The notes under the pieces are model-generated. The model made no database searches and was not told the DNA's origin. It saw nothing but the letters and a program-made list of their open reading frames with translations. From the NCBI GenBank assembly GCA_023443455.1, contig JAEZUE010000048.1:1-55584 (forward strand): a stretch of 55,584 nucleotides of DNA, given 5' to 3'. Shown piece by piece: positions 7,965 to 15,533 of this stretch (positions within the stretch are counted from its first letter, which is position 1; every line of letters starts with the position of its first letter). The stretch is from Verrucomicrobiota bacterium (GTDB lineage Bacteria; Verrucomicrobiota; Verrucomicrobiia; Opitutales; Opitutaceae). The position numbers and the translations under genes were made by a program.

Positions 7965-8735
7965 TTGAGCGCTCGAATAAACCAGTCCTTCGTTGCGGCC
8001 CCGATCCGCGCCGTGCTCACACTCCGGTGGCTTGGTTCCCGGGGGATTGGCGGTAGCTTGGTCAACTACTACGTCAAGGCTGGGTGGCTGCATCGTGTCG
8101 GCGACGGGGCATTCACCGTCACTCCGGAGCCTCCCGATTGGATTGGCGCTGTCTACGGACTCCAGCAAAAGCCGACATCGCTGCACCCAGGTGGTCAGAC
8201 TGCCCTCGAACTTGCCGGCGTTGCTCATTTTCTCCCAATGGGGAACGATGGGCCTCTCTACTTGTTTGGCCGATCTGGTGAGCGCCTTCCTAAATGGTTT
8301 ACGGGGCTACCTTGGTCGAAGCGTGTGAAACATGTGCAGAGTGCATTTCTGCCCGCGGATCTCGGCTTGAGGGAATACAGCACGAGAAACTTTTCGGTCC
8401 GTATTTCAGATCCGGAGCGTGCCATTCTCGAACTGCTCCTCCAAGTAGCCCCAGATACCGACGGATACGCCTATGCGGATCTGCTTTTTGAGAATCTCGG
8501 CACCTTGAGGCCTTCCCTGGTCCAGTCGCTCTTGGAGCACTGCACCTCAGTAAAGGCCAAGAGGTTGTTTCTCCACTTCGCGGAAAAACATGCCCATCCT
8601 TGGTTCCAGCAGATCGACTCGACCAAGATTTCGATCGGTGCTGGCAAACGCGTGTTCGTTCGAGGAGGCCGCCTCGATCCCAAATACCTCATCACGGTCC
8701 CGGTGGAGACTATTACTCCCGACGACGCGCCATGA
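7965..8735 (+). CDS. abiEi: Type IV toxin-antitoxin AbiEi family antitoxin
   Basis: A protein of 256 aa that starts with TTG at 7965; no in-frame ATG or GTG fits upstream. The N-terminal part (about 10-55) looks like the AbiEi winged-helix region (VLTLRWLGSRGIGGSLVNYYVKAGWLHRV, shown only as a landmark). The middle, HPGGQTALELAGVAHFLP and ISDPERAILELL, follows the AbiEi pattern. Known AbiEi proteins neutralise the nucleotidyltransferase toxin AbiEii and repress the operon. The stop overlaps the toxin start as ATGA (8732-8735), so the two are translationally coupled. It was probably brought in with the tandem insertion bounded by the 43-bp repeats. Confidence 0.85.
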   Translation: MSARINQSFVAAPIRAVLTLRWLGSRGIGGSLVNYYVKAGWLHRVGDGAFTVTPEPPDWIGAVYGLQQKPTSLHPGGQTALELAGVAHFLPMGNDGPLYLFGRSGERLPKWFTGLPWSKRVKHVQSAFLPADLGLREYSTRNFSVRISDPERAILELLLQVAPDTDGYAYADLLFENLGTLRPSLVQSLLEHCTSVKAKRLFLHFAEKHAHPWFQQIDSTKISIGAGKRVFVRGGRLDPKYLITVPVETITPDDAP

Positions 8736-9652
8736 GAGACACGGCCTACTACCGACAAGCCGACCTCCTCGTGCAGGTCCTGCCCTTCGTCCACGCCGAA
8801 ACGTGCTTTGCGCTCAAGGGTGGCACAGCGATCAACTTCTTCGTTCGGGACTTCCCCCGGCTCTCGGTCGACATCGATCTGGTCTATCTCCCCGTGGAAG
8901 ACAGGCCCACCACGCTCAAAGGGATCGACGCTGCGCTCCAGCGTATCGCGAGCAGGATCAAACGGGCCCTGCCTGGCTCGCAGGTCAGAGAGCAACGAAG
9001 CGCGACGGACAAGCTGGTGCTCAAACTGGTTGTGCGAGGGCGCGACGGAGCTGAAATCAAGGTTGAGCCTAACACGGTTCTCCGCGGCACGCTTCATCCG
9101 GTCGAAGACCGGACATTGGTGCCGAAAGCCGCCACCGAACTCGGCCGATCCGTCGTCATGAGGGTCGTTTCGCTTCCCGATCTTTACGGTGGAAAGCTGT
9201 GCGCCGCTCTCGATCGGCAACACCCACGAGATCTCTTCGATGTCCACGGGCTCTTGGGTAACGAAGGGATCACCGACGAGGTCCGCCAAGCGTTCATCGT
9301 CTATCTCGCTAGCCATGATCGCGCCATGGCCGATCTACTGGAGCCCAGCCTCAAGGACTTGAGGCAGGTCTATGCCGATCAGTTCAGCGGGATGACCAAC
9401 GATCCGGTTCCCCTCGCAGACCTGGAAGGCGCCCGCGCCCGATTGGTAGATCTCATCAACGCCGGGATGACGCGAAGTGAACGGGAGTTCCTGCTCTCGA
9501 TGAAGCGCCTGGAGCCGAAATGGGATCTGCTTCCAATTTCCGGCCTGGAGCGTCTTCCGGGCCCGCAGTGGAAGCTCTACAACCTGCGGAAAATGGATCC
9601 CGCAAAGAGGGTGTTGGCGGAACAGCGCCTTCGAGAACGCCTTGGGATGTAG
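8732..9652 (+). CDS. abiEii: AbiEii/AbiGii family nucleotidyltransferase toxin
   Basis: A protein of 306 aa. The ATG at 8732 overlaps the antitoxin stop (ATGA); a longer open frame from 8600 lies inside the antitoxin gene and is rejected. Nucleotidyltransferase motifs are present: KGGTA at 29-33, the metal-binding SVDIDL with D47 and D49, EIKVE at 108-112, DLYGGKLCAALDR at 150-162 and RDLFDVHGL at 166-174. Related toxins transfer nucleotides to tRNA acceptor ends or other targets and stop growth, which blocks phage spread. The pair lies within 300 bp of the right-hand att repeat. Confidence 0.9.
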   Translation: MRDTAYYRQADLLVQVLPFVHAETCFALKGGTAINFFVRDFPRLSVDIDLVYLPVEDRPTTLKGIDAALQRIASRIKRALPGSQVREQRSATDKLVLKLVVRGRDGAEIKVEPNTVLRGTLHPVEDRTLVPKAATELGRSVVMRVVSLPDLYGGKLCAALDRQHPRDLFDVHGLLGNEGITDEVRQAFIVYLASHDRAMADLLEPSLKDLRQVYADQFSGMTNDPVPLADLEGARARLVDLINAGMTRSEREFLLSMKRLEPKWDLLPISGLERLPGPQWKLYNLRKMDPAKRVLAEQRLRERLGM

Positions 9653-9816
9653 AGTGATCTGACGAGCGGCTCTGTTTTTGGGCAGGTCCTCCACTTTGTT
9701 GAGCGCAAGCGCTCAACCCCGCCACTATGTCCAGTGCCAACGCTTCGCGTTGACCGTCTCCGCCCTCCGGGCTCCGTCCCCTCGTTGGTCTCGCTGCGCG
9801 GGACACGGCCTCGCGG

Positions 9817-9859
9817 CCTGAAGGTCCTGGGTTCAAATCCCAGCCCTGCACCCAATTTC
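9817..9859. repeat. att direct repeat, copy 2 (43 bp)
   Basis: This copy is identical to 7093-7135. The bases just upstream (CCTCGCGG) differ from copy 1 (GCTCATAA), so the anticodon is not kept and this is only a tRNA 3' end. It marks the right end of the accessory region; from about 9860 on, GC content and codon use become chromosome-like. Confidence 0.9.
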
Positions 9860-9861
9860 AG

Positions 9862-9894
9862 ACGCCGGCCAATTCCCGTTGGCGGGTGTTTTTT
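9862..9894 (+). terminator. Terminator after att copy 2
   Basis: An 11-bp stem with one mismatch (ACGCCGGCCAA / TTGGCGGGTGT, loop TTCCCG) is followed by six T. Its place right behind the tRNA 3' end suggests it is the original chromosomal terminator of the tRNA-fMet gene. Confidence 0.75.
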
Positions 9895-10035
9895 GCTTTC
9901 GGGCGTGGCCGCGGTCGCCTGGCCGGTGCTGCGGGTGCCCTAACGGTCAAGTGAACTGCGGGTGGTTGACGGAGCGCGCTGGGCTAGCGTGCCGCCTGCC
10001 GCGTTGCGCTCGAATTCTCCCCTTCGCTTCTCCCG

Positions 10036-12033
10036 ATGAAACTGCCCCCGCTTCTCCTTCTTGGTTCTTTGTTGTCGGCCGCGTCGGCCCTGGTGGCCGC
10101 GCCCGCCTCCGGCCTTCGTTTGCAGGTCGACCTCGCGGCGCAGGGCAAGGCGATCAGCCCCGACCTTGTCGGCATCTTCTTCGAGGACCTCAACTATGCG
10201 GCCGACGGGGGGCTGTATGCGGAGCTGATCCAGAATCGATCGTTCGAATACAGCGCCACCGAACGGACCGAGTGGGGGCCGTTCTTCGGCTGGGAGCTGG
10301 TCGAGAACGGCACCGGCGACGGCCACCTCGGACTGGGCGACGCGCGACCGTTGCACGCGAACAACCCGCACTACCTGATCCTCACCGTGCTCGAGCCGGG
10401 CGAAGGGGTGGGGCTCGCCAACCAGGGCTTCGACCGGATTTCCGTCGAGGCGGGGCAGGCGTACGAGGCGTCGTTCTGGGCGTATCAGGCCTACATGGGC
10501 ATCATGTGGCGGGAGGCCGACCAGACCACGCCGATGCCGGTGACGCTGCAGCTGCAGGGCAAGGACGGCCGCGTGCTGGCCCAGGCGCGGGTCGAGGTGG
10601 CGGGCCGCTCGTGGACCCAACATGCCGTGACGCTCACGCCGGACCGGACCGACCCGGCGGCGCGCTTCGTCCTGCTCGCGCATGGGCAGGGGGCGATCAC
10701 GCTGGACATGGTCTCGCTGTTTCCGCGCGACACGTTCAAGGGGCGCGCCAACGGCCTGCGGCGCGATCTCGCGCAGACGATCGCCGATCTTCGTCCGAAG
10801 TTCATGCGCTTCCCCGGCGGTTGCCTCGTGCACGGACCGGGCACGCACCACTATTACGACTGGAAGGAGACGGTCGGGCCGGTCGAGCAACGTCGCGCCA
10901 AGCGCAACCTGTGGGGCTATCACCAGACCTTCGGCCTCGGCTATTTCGAGTTCTTCCAATTTTGCGAAGACATCGGGGCGAAGCCCTTGCCGGTGGTGTC
11001 GGCCGGCGTGAGCTGCCAGCATTCGGGGCATTCCCCGGGCCGCGGCCAGGAGGGGTTGCCGTTGGACGAGATGCCTGCGTACATTCAGGACGTGCTCGAT
11101 CTCATCGAGTGGGCGAACGGGCCGGCGACGTCGAAGTGGGGCGCGGTGCGCGCGGCGGCGGGCCACCCGGAGCCGTTCGGTCTGAAATATCTCGGCGTGG
11201 GCAACGAGGACGCGATCACGCCGGAGTTCCGCGAGCGTTTCCGGATGATCTTCGAGGTGTTGAAGGACAAACACCCCGAGATCGTCGTGATCGGCACCTC
11301 GGGACCGTTCGCCACCGGCGAGGATTTCGACCGGGGCTGGGCGTTCGTGCGGGAGACCGGCGTGCCCATGGTGGACGAGCACTACTACGTGCCGCCGCAG
11401 TGGTTCTGGGACAACCTCGCGCGGTACGACGGCTACGACCGCGCCGGTGCGAAGGTGTATGTTGGTGAATACGCCGCGCACGAGAGCGACCGTCGCAACA
11501 CGCTGCGTTCGGCGATCGCGGAAGCGGCGGGGTTGACGAGCTTCGAGCGCAACGGCGACGTGGTGCACTTCGCCTCGTATGCGCCGCTGCTGGCGCGGCG
11601 CGGCCACACCCAGTGGCACCCGGACATGATCTACTTCGACGCGACCAACGTCTATCCGTCGATCAACTACCAGGTGCAGCGCCTCTTCGGGGCCAACGGC
11701 GGCGACACACTGTTGCCGGCGAAGATCGAGGGCGTCGAAACCGGCGTGCGTCTCACGTGCTCGGCGGTGCGCGACTCGGTGTCGGGCGAGGTGATCCTGA
11801 AGGTCGTCAACGGCGAGGATCGCGCGCTCACGGCCTCGGTCGAACTGGCCGGGGGCGACGCCAAGGATTACCATCTTGTGGCGACCGTGCTGACCGGGGC
11901 AAACGCCGACGTGTTCAACGAGGACGGCCAATCGCCGGCGGCGTCGCCGGCGAAGGCGGAGTCGACCGTGGGTGCGCATTTCGAGCGAGAGTTTCCCGCG
12001 AACTCGCTGACGGTGCTGCGGCTGGGGCGTTGA
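10036..12033 (+). CDS. Alpha-L-arabinofuranosidase, glycoside hydrolase family 51, secreted
   Basis: A protein of 665 aa with a signal peptide (MKLPPLLLLGSLLSAASALV, cut probably after AAP or AA). A carbohydrate-binding-like segment (about 60-235) is followed by the GH51 barrel: KFMRFPGGCLVHG, the acid/base glutamate E391 in GVGNED and the nucleophile E478 in VGEYAAHES. It removes terminal arabinofuranosyl groups from arabinan and arabinoxylan in the periplasm or outside the cell. Members are usually about 500 aa without the extra N-terminal domain and 650 aa with it. It stands alone on its strand, before the AraC/isomerase/permease cluster that may process the released pentose. Confidence 0.93.
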   Translation: MKLPPLLLLGSLLSAASALVAAPASGLRLQVDLAAQGKAISPDLVGIFFEDLNYAADGGLYAELIQNRSFEYSATERTEWGPFFGWELVENGTGDGHLGLGDARPLHANNPHYLILTVLEPGEGVGLANQGFDRISVEAGQAYEASFWAYQAYMGIMWREADQTTPMPVTLQLQGKDGRVLAQARVEVAGRSWTQHAVTLTPDRTDPAARFVLLAHGQGAITLDMVSLFPRDTFKGRANGLRRDLAQTIADLRPKFMRFPGGCLVHGPGTHHYYDWKETVGPVEQRRAKRNLWGYHQTFGLGYFEFFQFCEDIGAKPLPVVSAGVSCQHSGHSPGRGQEGLPLDEMPAYIQDVLDLIEWANGPATSKWGAVRAAAGHPEPFGLKYLGVGNEDAITPEFRERFRMIFEVLKDKHPEIVVIGTSGPFATGEDFDRGWAFVRETGVPMVDEHYYVPPQWFWDNLARYDGYDRAGAKVYVGEYAAHESDRRNTLRSAIAEAAGLTSFERNGDVVHFASYAPLLARRGHTQWHPDMIYFDATNVYPSINYQVQRLFGANGGDTLLPAKIEGVETGVRLTCSAVRDSVSGEVILKVVNGEDRALTASVELAGGDAKDYHLVATVLTGANADVFNEDGQSPAASPAKAESTVGAHFEREFPANSLTVLRLGR

Positions 12034-12305
12034 GCCGGCGCCTGTCGGGCGCCTTCGTGGAAGGGCCGCTTGCGACACCACGAGCCCGGTTCCGTCCGGC
12101 GCGGCAGCCCGGGTCGAGACGAACCGGTCACAGACCGGTCCTACTTCGGCGCGGGCGAGGCTCCGACGGGATCGTGGTGAACCCGCGACGGGCGGTGCGG
12201 ACCTTTTCGTGACGCAGTTCGCGCGCACGGCGACAGCGCTGAACCGCTTGGGGGCCGGTGGTTCGATCCGAGAGTGCGGGAGCAATGGCCGAATGCGTCG
12301 CGCCG
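12034..12305. other. Intergenic, convergent genes; holds a REP-like palindrome
   Basis: No gene is supported here. At 12122-12150 there is an ACCGGTC-ACAG-ACCGGTCCTACTTCGG motif that recurs at 43757-43848 in the respiratory operon. The rest is unremarkable GC-rich spacer between the ends of the GH51 and AraC genes. Confidence 0.5.
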
Positions 12306-13232
12306 CTATTTGTTCTCGAACGAGCGCTGGAAGGCGCGGGGCGAGAGGCGGTGCACGTTCTTGAAGCAGCGCGAGAAGTGGTAGGGGTCGGCGAACCCGA
12401 CGCGGTTGGCGGCCTCCTTGACGAGCCGGTTCGGGTCGAGGAGCAGCTCGGCGGCGAGCGCCATCTTCCGGTGGAGAAGGAACTGATACGGACTCAACCC
12501 CTGGTAGCGGCGGAAGAGGCGGCAGAGGTGGGAGGCCTCCACGCCGACCAGCTTCGCGATTTCGCCGAGGCTTTTCAGTTTCGCGGCGTGGGTTTCGATC
12601 TGGCTCCGGCAGCGGAGGAAGACTTCCTCCCCACCGCGTGCCTGTTGGCCGCCCAGGCCGGCGAGTTCCTCGAGCTTGAGGAGGAGGACTTCGACCAGGG
12701 CGCTGCAGATGCGGGCGGCGGTGGCGCGGTGATGCTGCCCTTCGCGAATCAGGTCTTCGATGACAGTTTGGACTTCGGGAAACATCGCGACCGGCAGCGC
12801 CGCGCGGGGCCCGATGCCGGCGTCGGTGACTCGGCGGGCGGCGCGGCTGCCGGTCAGGCAAAGAAAGTACTTCGCCATCGGTTTGGCCGGATCGTTGCGG
12901 ATCTCGAGCCGCGTGCCGCGATCGTAGCGAAAGACCGTGCCGGGCCGGAGCGGGTGCAGTGTGCCGTCGATCCGGACCGAGCCCTCGCCGGCGACGACCA
13001 GCTCGAGTGTGGTGAACTCGATCTTGTCGCGTTGCACGACGTAGTCGGGGTTGCAGTGCTCGAAACCGCCGTACGCGGGCACGACTCCGGCGCTGGTCGT
13101 GCCGGTGAGGCCGAGAAAAAAGTACCGCGAGCCGGAGACCTGCGTGGAGAGCACGGCCTTCTCCGGGGCGGCGGGGGTTGGGGACATGGGTGGAGTGGGG
13201 CGGTGGGTTGGGTGGGTGACAAGAATATCCAT
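12306..13232 (-). CDS. AraC family transcriptional regulator
   Basis: A protein of 308 aa with an N-terminal cupin-type sensor domain (about 40-150) and a C-terminal double helix-turn-helix (about 205-308): LGEIAKLVGVEASHLCRLFR and VGFADPYHFSRCFKNVHRLSP, the AraC signature. It starts 81 bp from the mutarotase gene on the opposite strand, so it probably controls that operon in response to the sugar. A second in-frame Met (MSPTP) 16 codons in is a possible alternative start. The inducer is not known; from the neighbours it could be L-fucose, L-rhamnose or L-arabinose. Confidence 0.92.
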   Translation of the reverse strand: MDILVTHPTHRPTPPMSPTPAAPEKAVLSTQVSGSRYFFLGLTGTTSAGVVPAYGGFEHCNPDYVVQRDKIEFTTLELVVAGEGSVRIDGTLHPLRPGTVFRYDRGTRLEIRNDPAKPMAKYFLCLTGSRAARRVTDAGIGPRAALPVAMFPEVQTVIEDLIREGQHHRATAARICSALVEVLLLKLEELAGLGGQQARGGEEVFLRCRSQIETHAAKLKSLGEIAKLVGVEASHLCRLFRRYQGLSPYQFLLHRKMALAAELLLDPNRLVKEAANRVGFADPYHFSRCFKNVHRLSPRAFQRSFENK

Positions 13233-13253
13233 GCTTTAGCCATCTATTTCCAT
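13229..13253. promoter_or_regulatory. Candidate operator: three phased CCAT repeats
   Basis: CCAT occurs at 13229-13232, 13240-13243 and 13250-13253, spaced by 11 and 10 bp, about one helical turn, in the AraC/mutarotase divergent promoter. AraC proteins bind direct repeats on one face of the helix, so this is a reasonable but weak candidate. The first copy overlaps the AraC start codon. Confidence 0.3.
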
Positions 13254-13313
13254 CGGAAGAGAGTAGCCCGACGGTCTAGAATCTTCATCGTCGTGCAACT
13301 CACCCCCGCTTTC

Positions 13314-13661
13314 ATGAGTTCCGACCCCGAGACGAAACCGGTGCGTTATGGCATGGTCCTGCGCGTCCGCCCCGAGTGTTACGAAGAGTACAAGCGGCAG
13401 CATGCGGCCGTGTGGCCGGAGGTGCTGGCGGCGATCGCGCGCAGCAACATCCGCAACTACTCGATCTTCCAGAAGGACTTCGTGCTCTACAGCTACTTCG
13501 AGTACCACGGCGTGGACTTCGCGGCCGACATGAAGCTCATGGCCGCCGACGCCGCGACGCAGCGTTGGTGGGCGTTGATGGAGCCGATGCAGGATCCGTT
13601 GCCCACGCGCGCGGCGGGCGAGTGGTGGGCGCGGATGGAAGAGGTGTTCCACGTCGATTGA
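13314..13661 (+). CDS. rhaM: L-rhamnose mutarotase family protein
   Basis: A protein of 115 aa from the ATG at 13314, about the family length. The sequence has the RhaM pattern: RYGMVLRVRPECYEEYKRQH, WPEVLAAI, IRNYSIF, and a C-terminal WWARMEEVFH. RhaM interconverts the alpha and beta anomers of L-rhamnose, and related proteins act on L-fucose. Here it comes before the fucose/arabinose isomerase and permease genes, so it probably supplies the anomer the isomerase takes. The frame extends far upstream on the plus strand but that part is opposite the AraC gene. Confidence 0.85.
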   Translation: MSSDPETKPVRYGMVLRVRPECYEEYKRQHAAVWPEVLAAIARSNIRNYSIFQKDFVLYSYFEYHGVDFAADMKLMAADAATQRWWALMEPMQDPLPTRAAGEWWARMEEVFHVD

Positions 13662-13734
13662 AGCGCGATTTTACCCGACCCAATTTCCGCAACCAAGCCG
13701 GCCCCCCGCCGCATAATCCCTGCCCCGAATCGCC

Positions 13735-15360
13735 ATGAAAAAATCGGCCAAGACCATCCTGCTCGTCGCCAACGGCGACCTGCGCCAATCCGCCAACCAG
13801 AAATGCTGGCCCGCCCAGGCCGCGATGGAGAAGCAGATCGCGAAGGCCGTCGCGGCCGCCGGCTACAAGCTGGTGCGCGCGCACCCGTTCAAGAAGGCCG
13901 AGGGGCACGGCTTCATCGGCTCGCAGAAGGAGGGCATGGCGGTGTTTGCCGGGATCGACCGGAAGACGCCGCTGATCGTGGCCGAGTCGGTCTGGCAATA
14001 CTCGCATCATCTGCTGCCCGGCCTGATCTCGCACGAGGCGCCGATCCTCACGGTGGCCAACTGGTCGGGCACCTGGCCGGGCCTGGTGGGCATGCTCAAC
14101 TTGAACGGTTCGCTCACCAAGGCGGGCGTGAAGTATTCGACGCTGTGGAGCGAGGACTTCACCGACGCCTTCTTCCTCTCGGGCCTGAAGACCTGGTTGA
14201 AGGGCGGCGAGGTGAAGCACGCCACGCCGCATGCGCGGGCGCTCGCGCGTTGCACCGTGCCGGCGAAGGCCGCCGCGGCGGCGAAGAAGATCGCCGCCGA
14301 CCTGCGCCTGCGGAAGTCGATCCTCGGCGTCTTCGACGAGGGCTGCATGGGCATGTACAACGCCATCATCCCCGACGAGCTGCTCTTCCCGACCGGCGTG
14401 TACAAGGAGCGGCTCTCGCAGTCGGCGCTCTACTACGGGGCCACGCAGGTGAGCGACGCGGAGGCGCGCGAAGTCTTCGCGTGGTACCAGGCCAAGGGCC
14501 TGAAATTCCATTTCGGCACCGACGAGGCCAGCGAGCTCACCGAGGCCCAGGTGCTCTGGCAGTGCAAGACGTACATCGCCGCCGTGCGCATCGCCGACGA
14601 GTTCGGCTGCGAGTCGATCGGTATCCAGTATCAGCAGGGGCTCAAGGACCTGTTGCCCGCCTCCGATCTGGTCGAGGGCACGCTCAACTCCACCGAGCGC
14701 CCGCCGGTCAAACGCGCCGACGGGTCCGTGATCCGCGCCGGTGAGCCGATCCCGCATTTCAACGAGGTCGACGAATGCTCCGGTCTCGACGGCATCCTGA
14801 CCAACCGCGTGCACCGGGCGCTCGGCCAGCCCGTCGCCAACACGCTGCACGACCTGCGCTGGGGCGACTGGGACCGGAGCGGCACGACCGAGGAGTACGT
14901 GTGGGTCTTCCTGATCTCCGGCAGCGCGCCGGCCGACCACCACATCGACGGCTGGGCGGGCTCGGAATCGCTGCGCCAGCCGGCGATGTATTTCCGTCTT
15001 GGAGGCGGCACGCTGCGCGGCATCGCCAAGCCCGGCGAGATCGTGTGGAGCCGCGTGTTCATGGAAAAGGGGAGGCTCAAGATGGATCTCGGCCGGGCCA
15101 AGGTGATCGCGTTGCCCGCGGCCGAGACCGAGCGCCGCTGGAAGGAAACAACGCCGGAGTGGCCGATCATGCACGCGGTCACCTATGGCGTGTCGCGCGA
15201 CCAGATGATGGCGCGGCACAAGGCCAACCACATCCAGGTCGCCTACGCCGACTCCGCCAAGCAGGCCGATCTTGCGCTCTACACGAAGGCGGCGCTCGCC
15301 CGCGAACTCGGCCTCGAGGTGGCGCTCTGCGGCACCAAGGCCGACGGCTCGAAGTTCTGA
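13735..15360 (+). CDS. L-fucose/L-arabinose isomerase family protein
   Basis: A protein of 541 aa from the ATG at 13735, 73 bp after the mutarotase. Landmarks are LLVANGDLRQSANQKCW, VWQYSHHLLPGLI, ILTVANWSGTWPGLVG, a Glu-containing VFDEGCMGMYN and a C-terminal DHHIDGWAG. These follow the FucI/AraA-like aldose isomerase family, in which Mn-bound Glu, Asp and His convert an aldose to a ketose in the cytosol. The substrate could be L-fucose or L-arabinose: the permease points to fucose, the nearby GH51 gene to arabinose. Confidence 0.82.
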   Translation: MKKSAKTILLVANGDLRQSANQKCWPAQAAMEKQIAKAVAAAGYKLVRAHPFKKAEGHGFIGSQKEGMAVFAGIDRKTPLIVAESVWQYSHHLLPGLISHEAPILTVANWSGTWPGLVGMLNLNGSLTKAGVKYSTLWSEDFTDAFFLSGLKTWLKGGEVKHATPHARALARCTVPAKAAAAAKKIAADLRLRKSILGVFDEGCMGMYNAIIPDELLFPTGVYKERLSQSALYYGATQVSDAEAREVFAWYQAKGLKFHFGTDEASELTEAQVLWQCKTYIAAVRIADEFGCESIGIQYQQGLKDLLPASDLVEGTLNSTERPPVKRADGSVIRAGEPIPHFNEVDECSGLDGILTNRVHRALGQPVANTLHDLRWGDWDRSGTTEEYVWVFLISGSAPADHHIDGWAGSESLRQPAMYFRLGGGTLRGIAKPGEIVWSRVFMEKGRLKMDLGRAKVIALPAAETERRWKETTPEWPIMHAVTYGVSRDQMMARHKANHIQVAYADSAKQADLALYTKAALARELGLEVALCGTKADGSKF

Positions 15361-15533
15361 TGGTTCTCCGCCGGGAGCGGCCATCGCTCCCGGCCTATTG
15401 CCGCAAGATTGGCAACGCGGGCTTGCCAGCACCCCGCGGCTGTCCGCTGATTTCGAAACCCCGATCGCGAACTGTCACCGACCTACAACACGGACCGCCG
15501 CCGAGTGCGCCACGGTTCGAGGAGCGCAAACCC
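15361..15533. repeat. Intergenic palindrome between isomerase and permease
   Basis: GCCGGGAGC (15370-15378) and GCTCCCGGC (15386-15394) form a 9-bp perfect stem with a 7-nt loop GGCCATC. A looser second palindrome follows (CGCGG ... CCGCG, about 15416-15443). No T-run follows, so this looks like a REP-type element or an mRNA stabiliser inside the operon rather than a terminator. Confidence 0.6.

Noticed and set aside
8600..8731. Upstream extension of the AbiEii toxin frame
   Set aside because: It lies inside the antitoxin gene; the ATG at 8732 with ATGA overlap is the normal AbiE arrangement.
9940..12861. 973-codon minus-strand open frame opposite the GH51 gene
   Set aside because: Arg/Pro/His-rich text without domains, exactly antisense to a clear glycosidase; a high-GC shadow.
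12258..13313. Plus-strand extension of the mutarotase frame
   Set aside because: Runs opposite the AraC regulator; the family-length protein starts at 13314.
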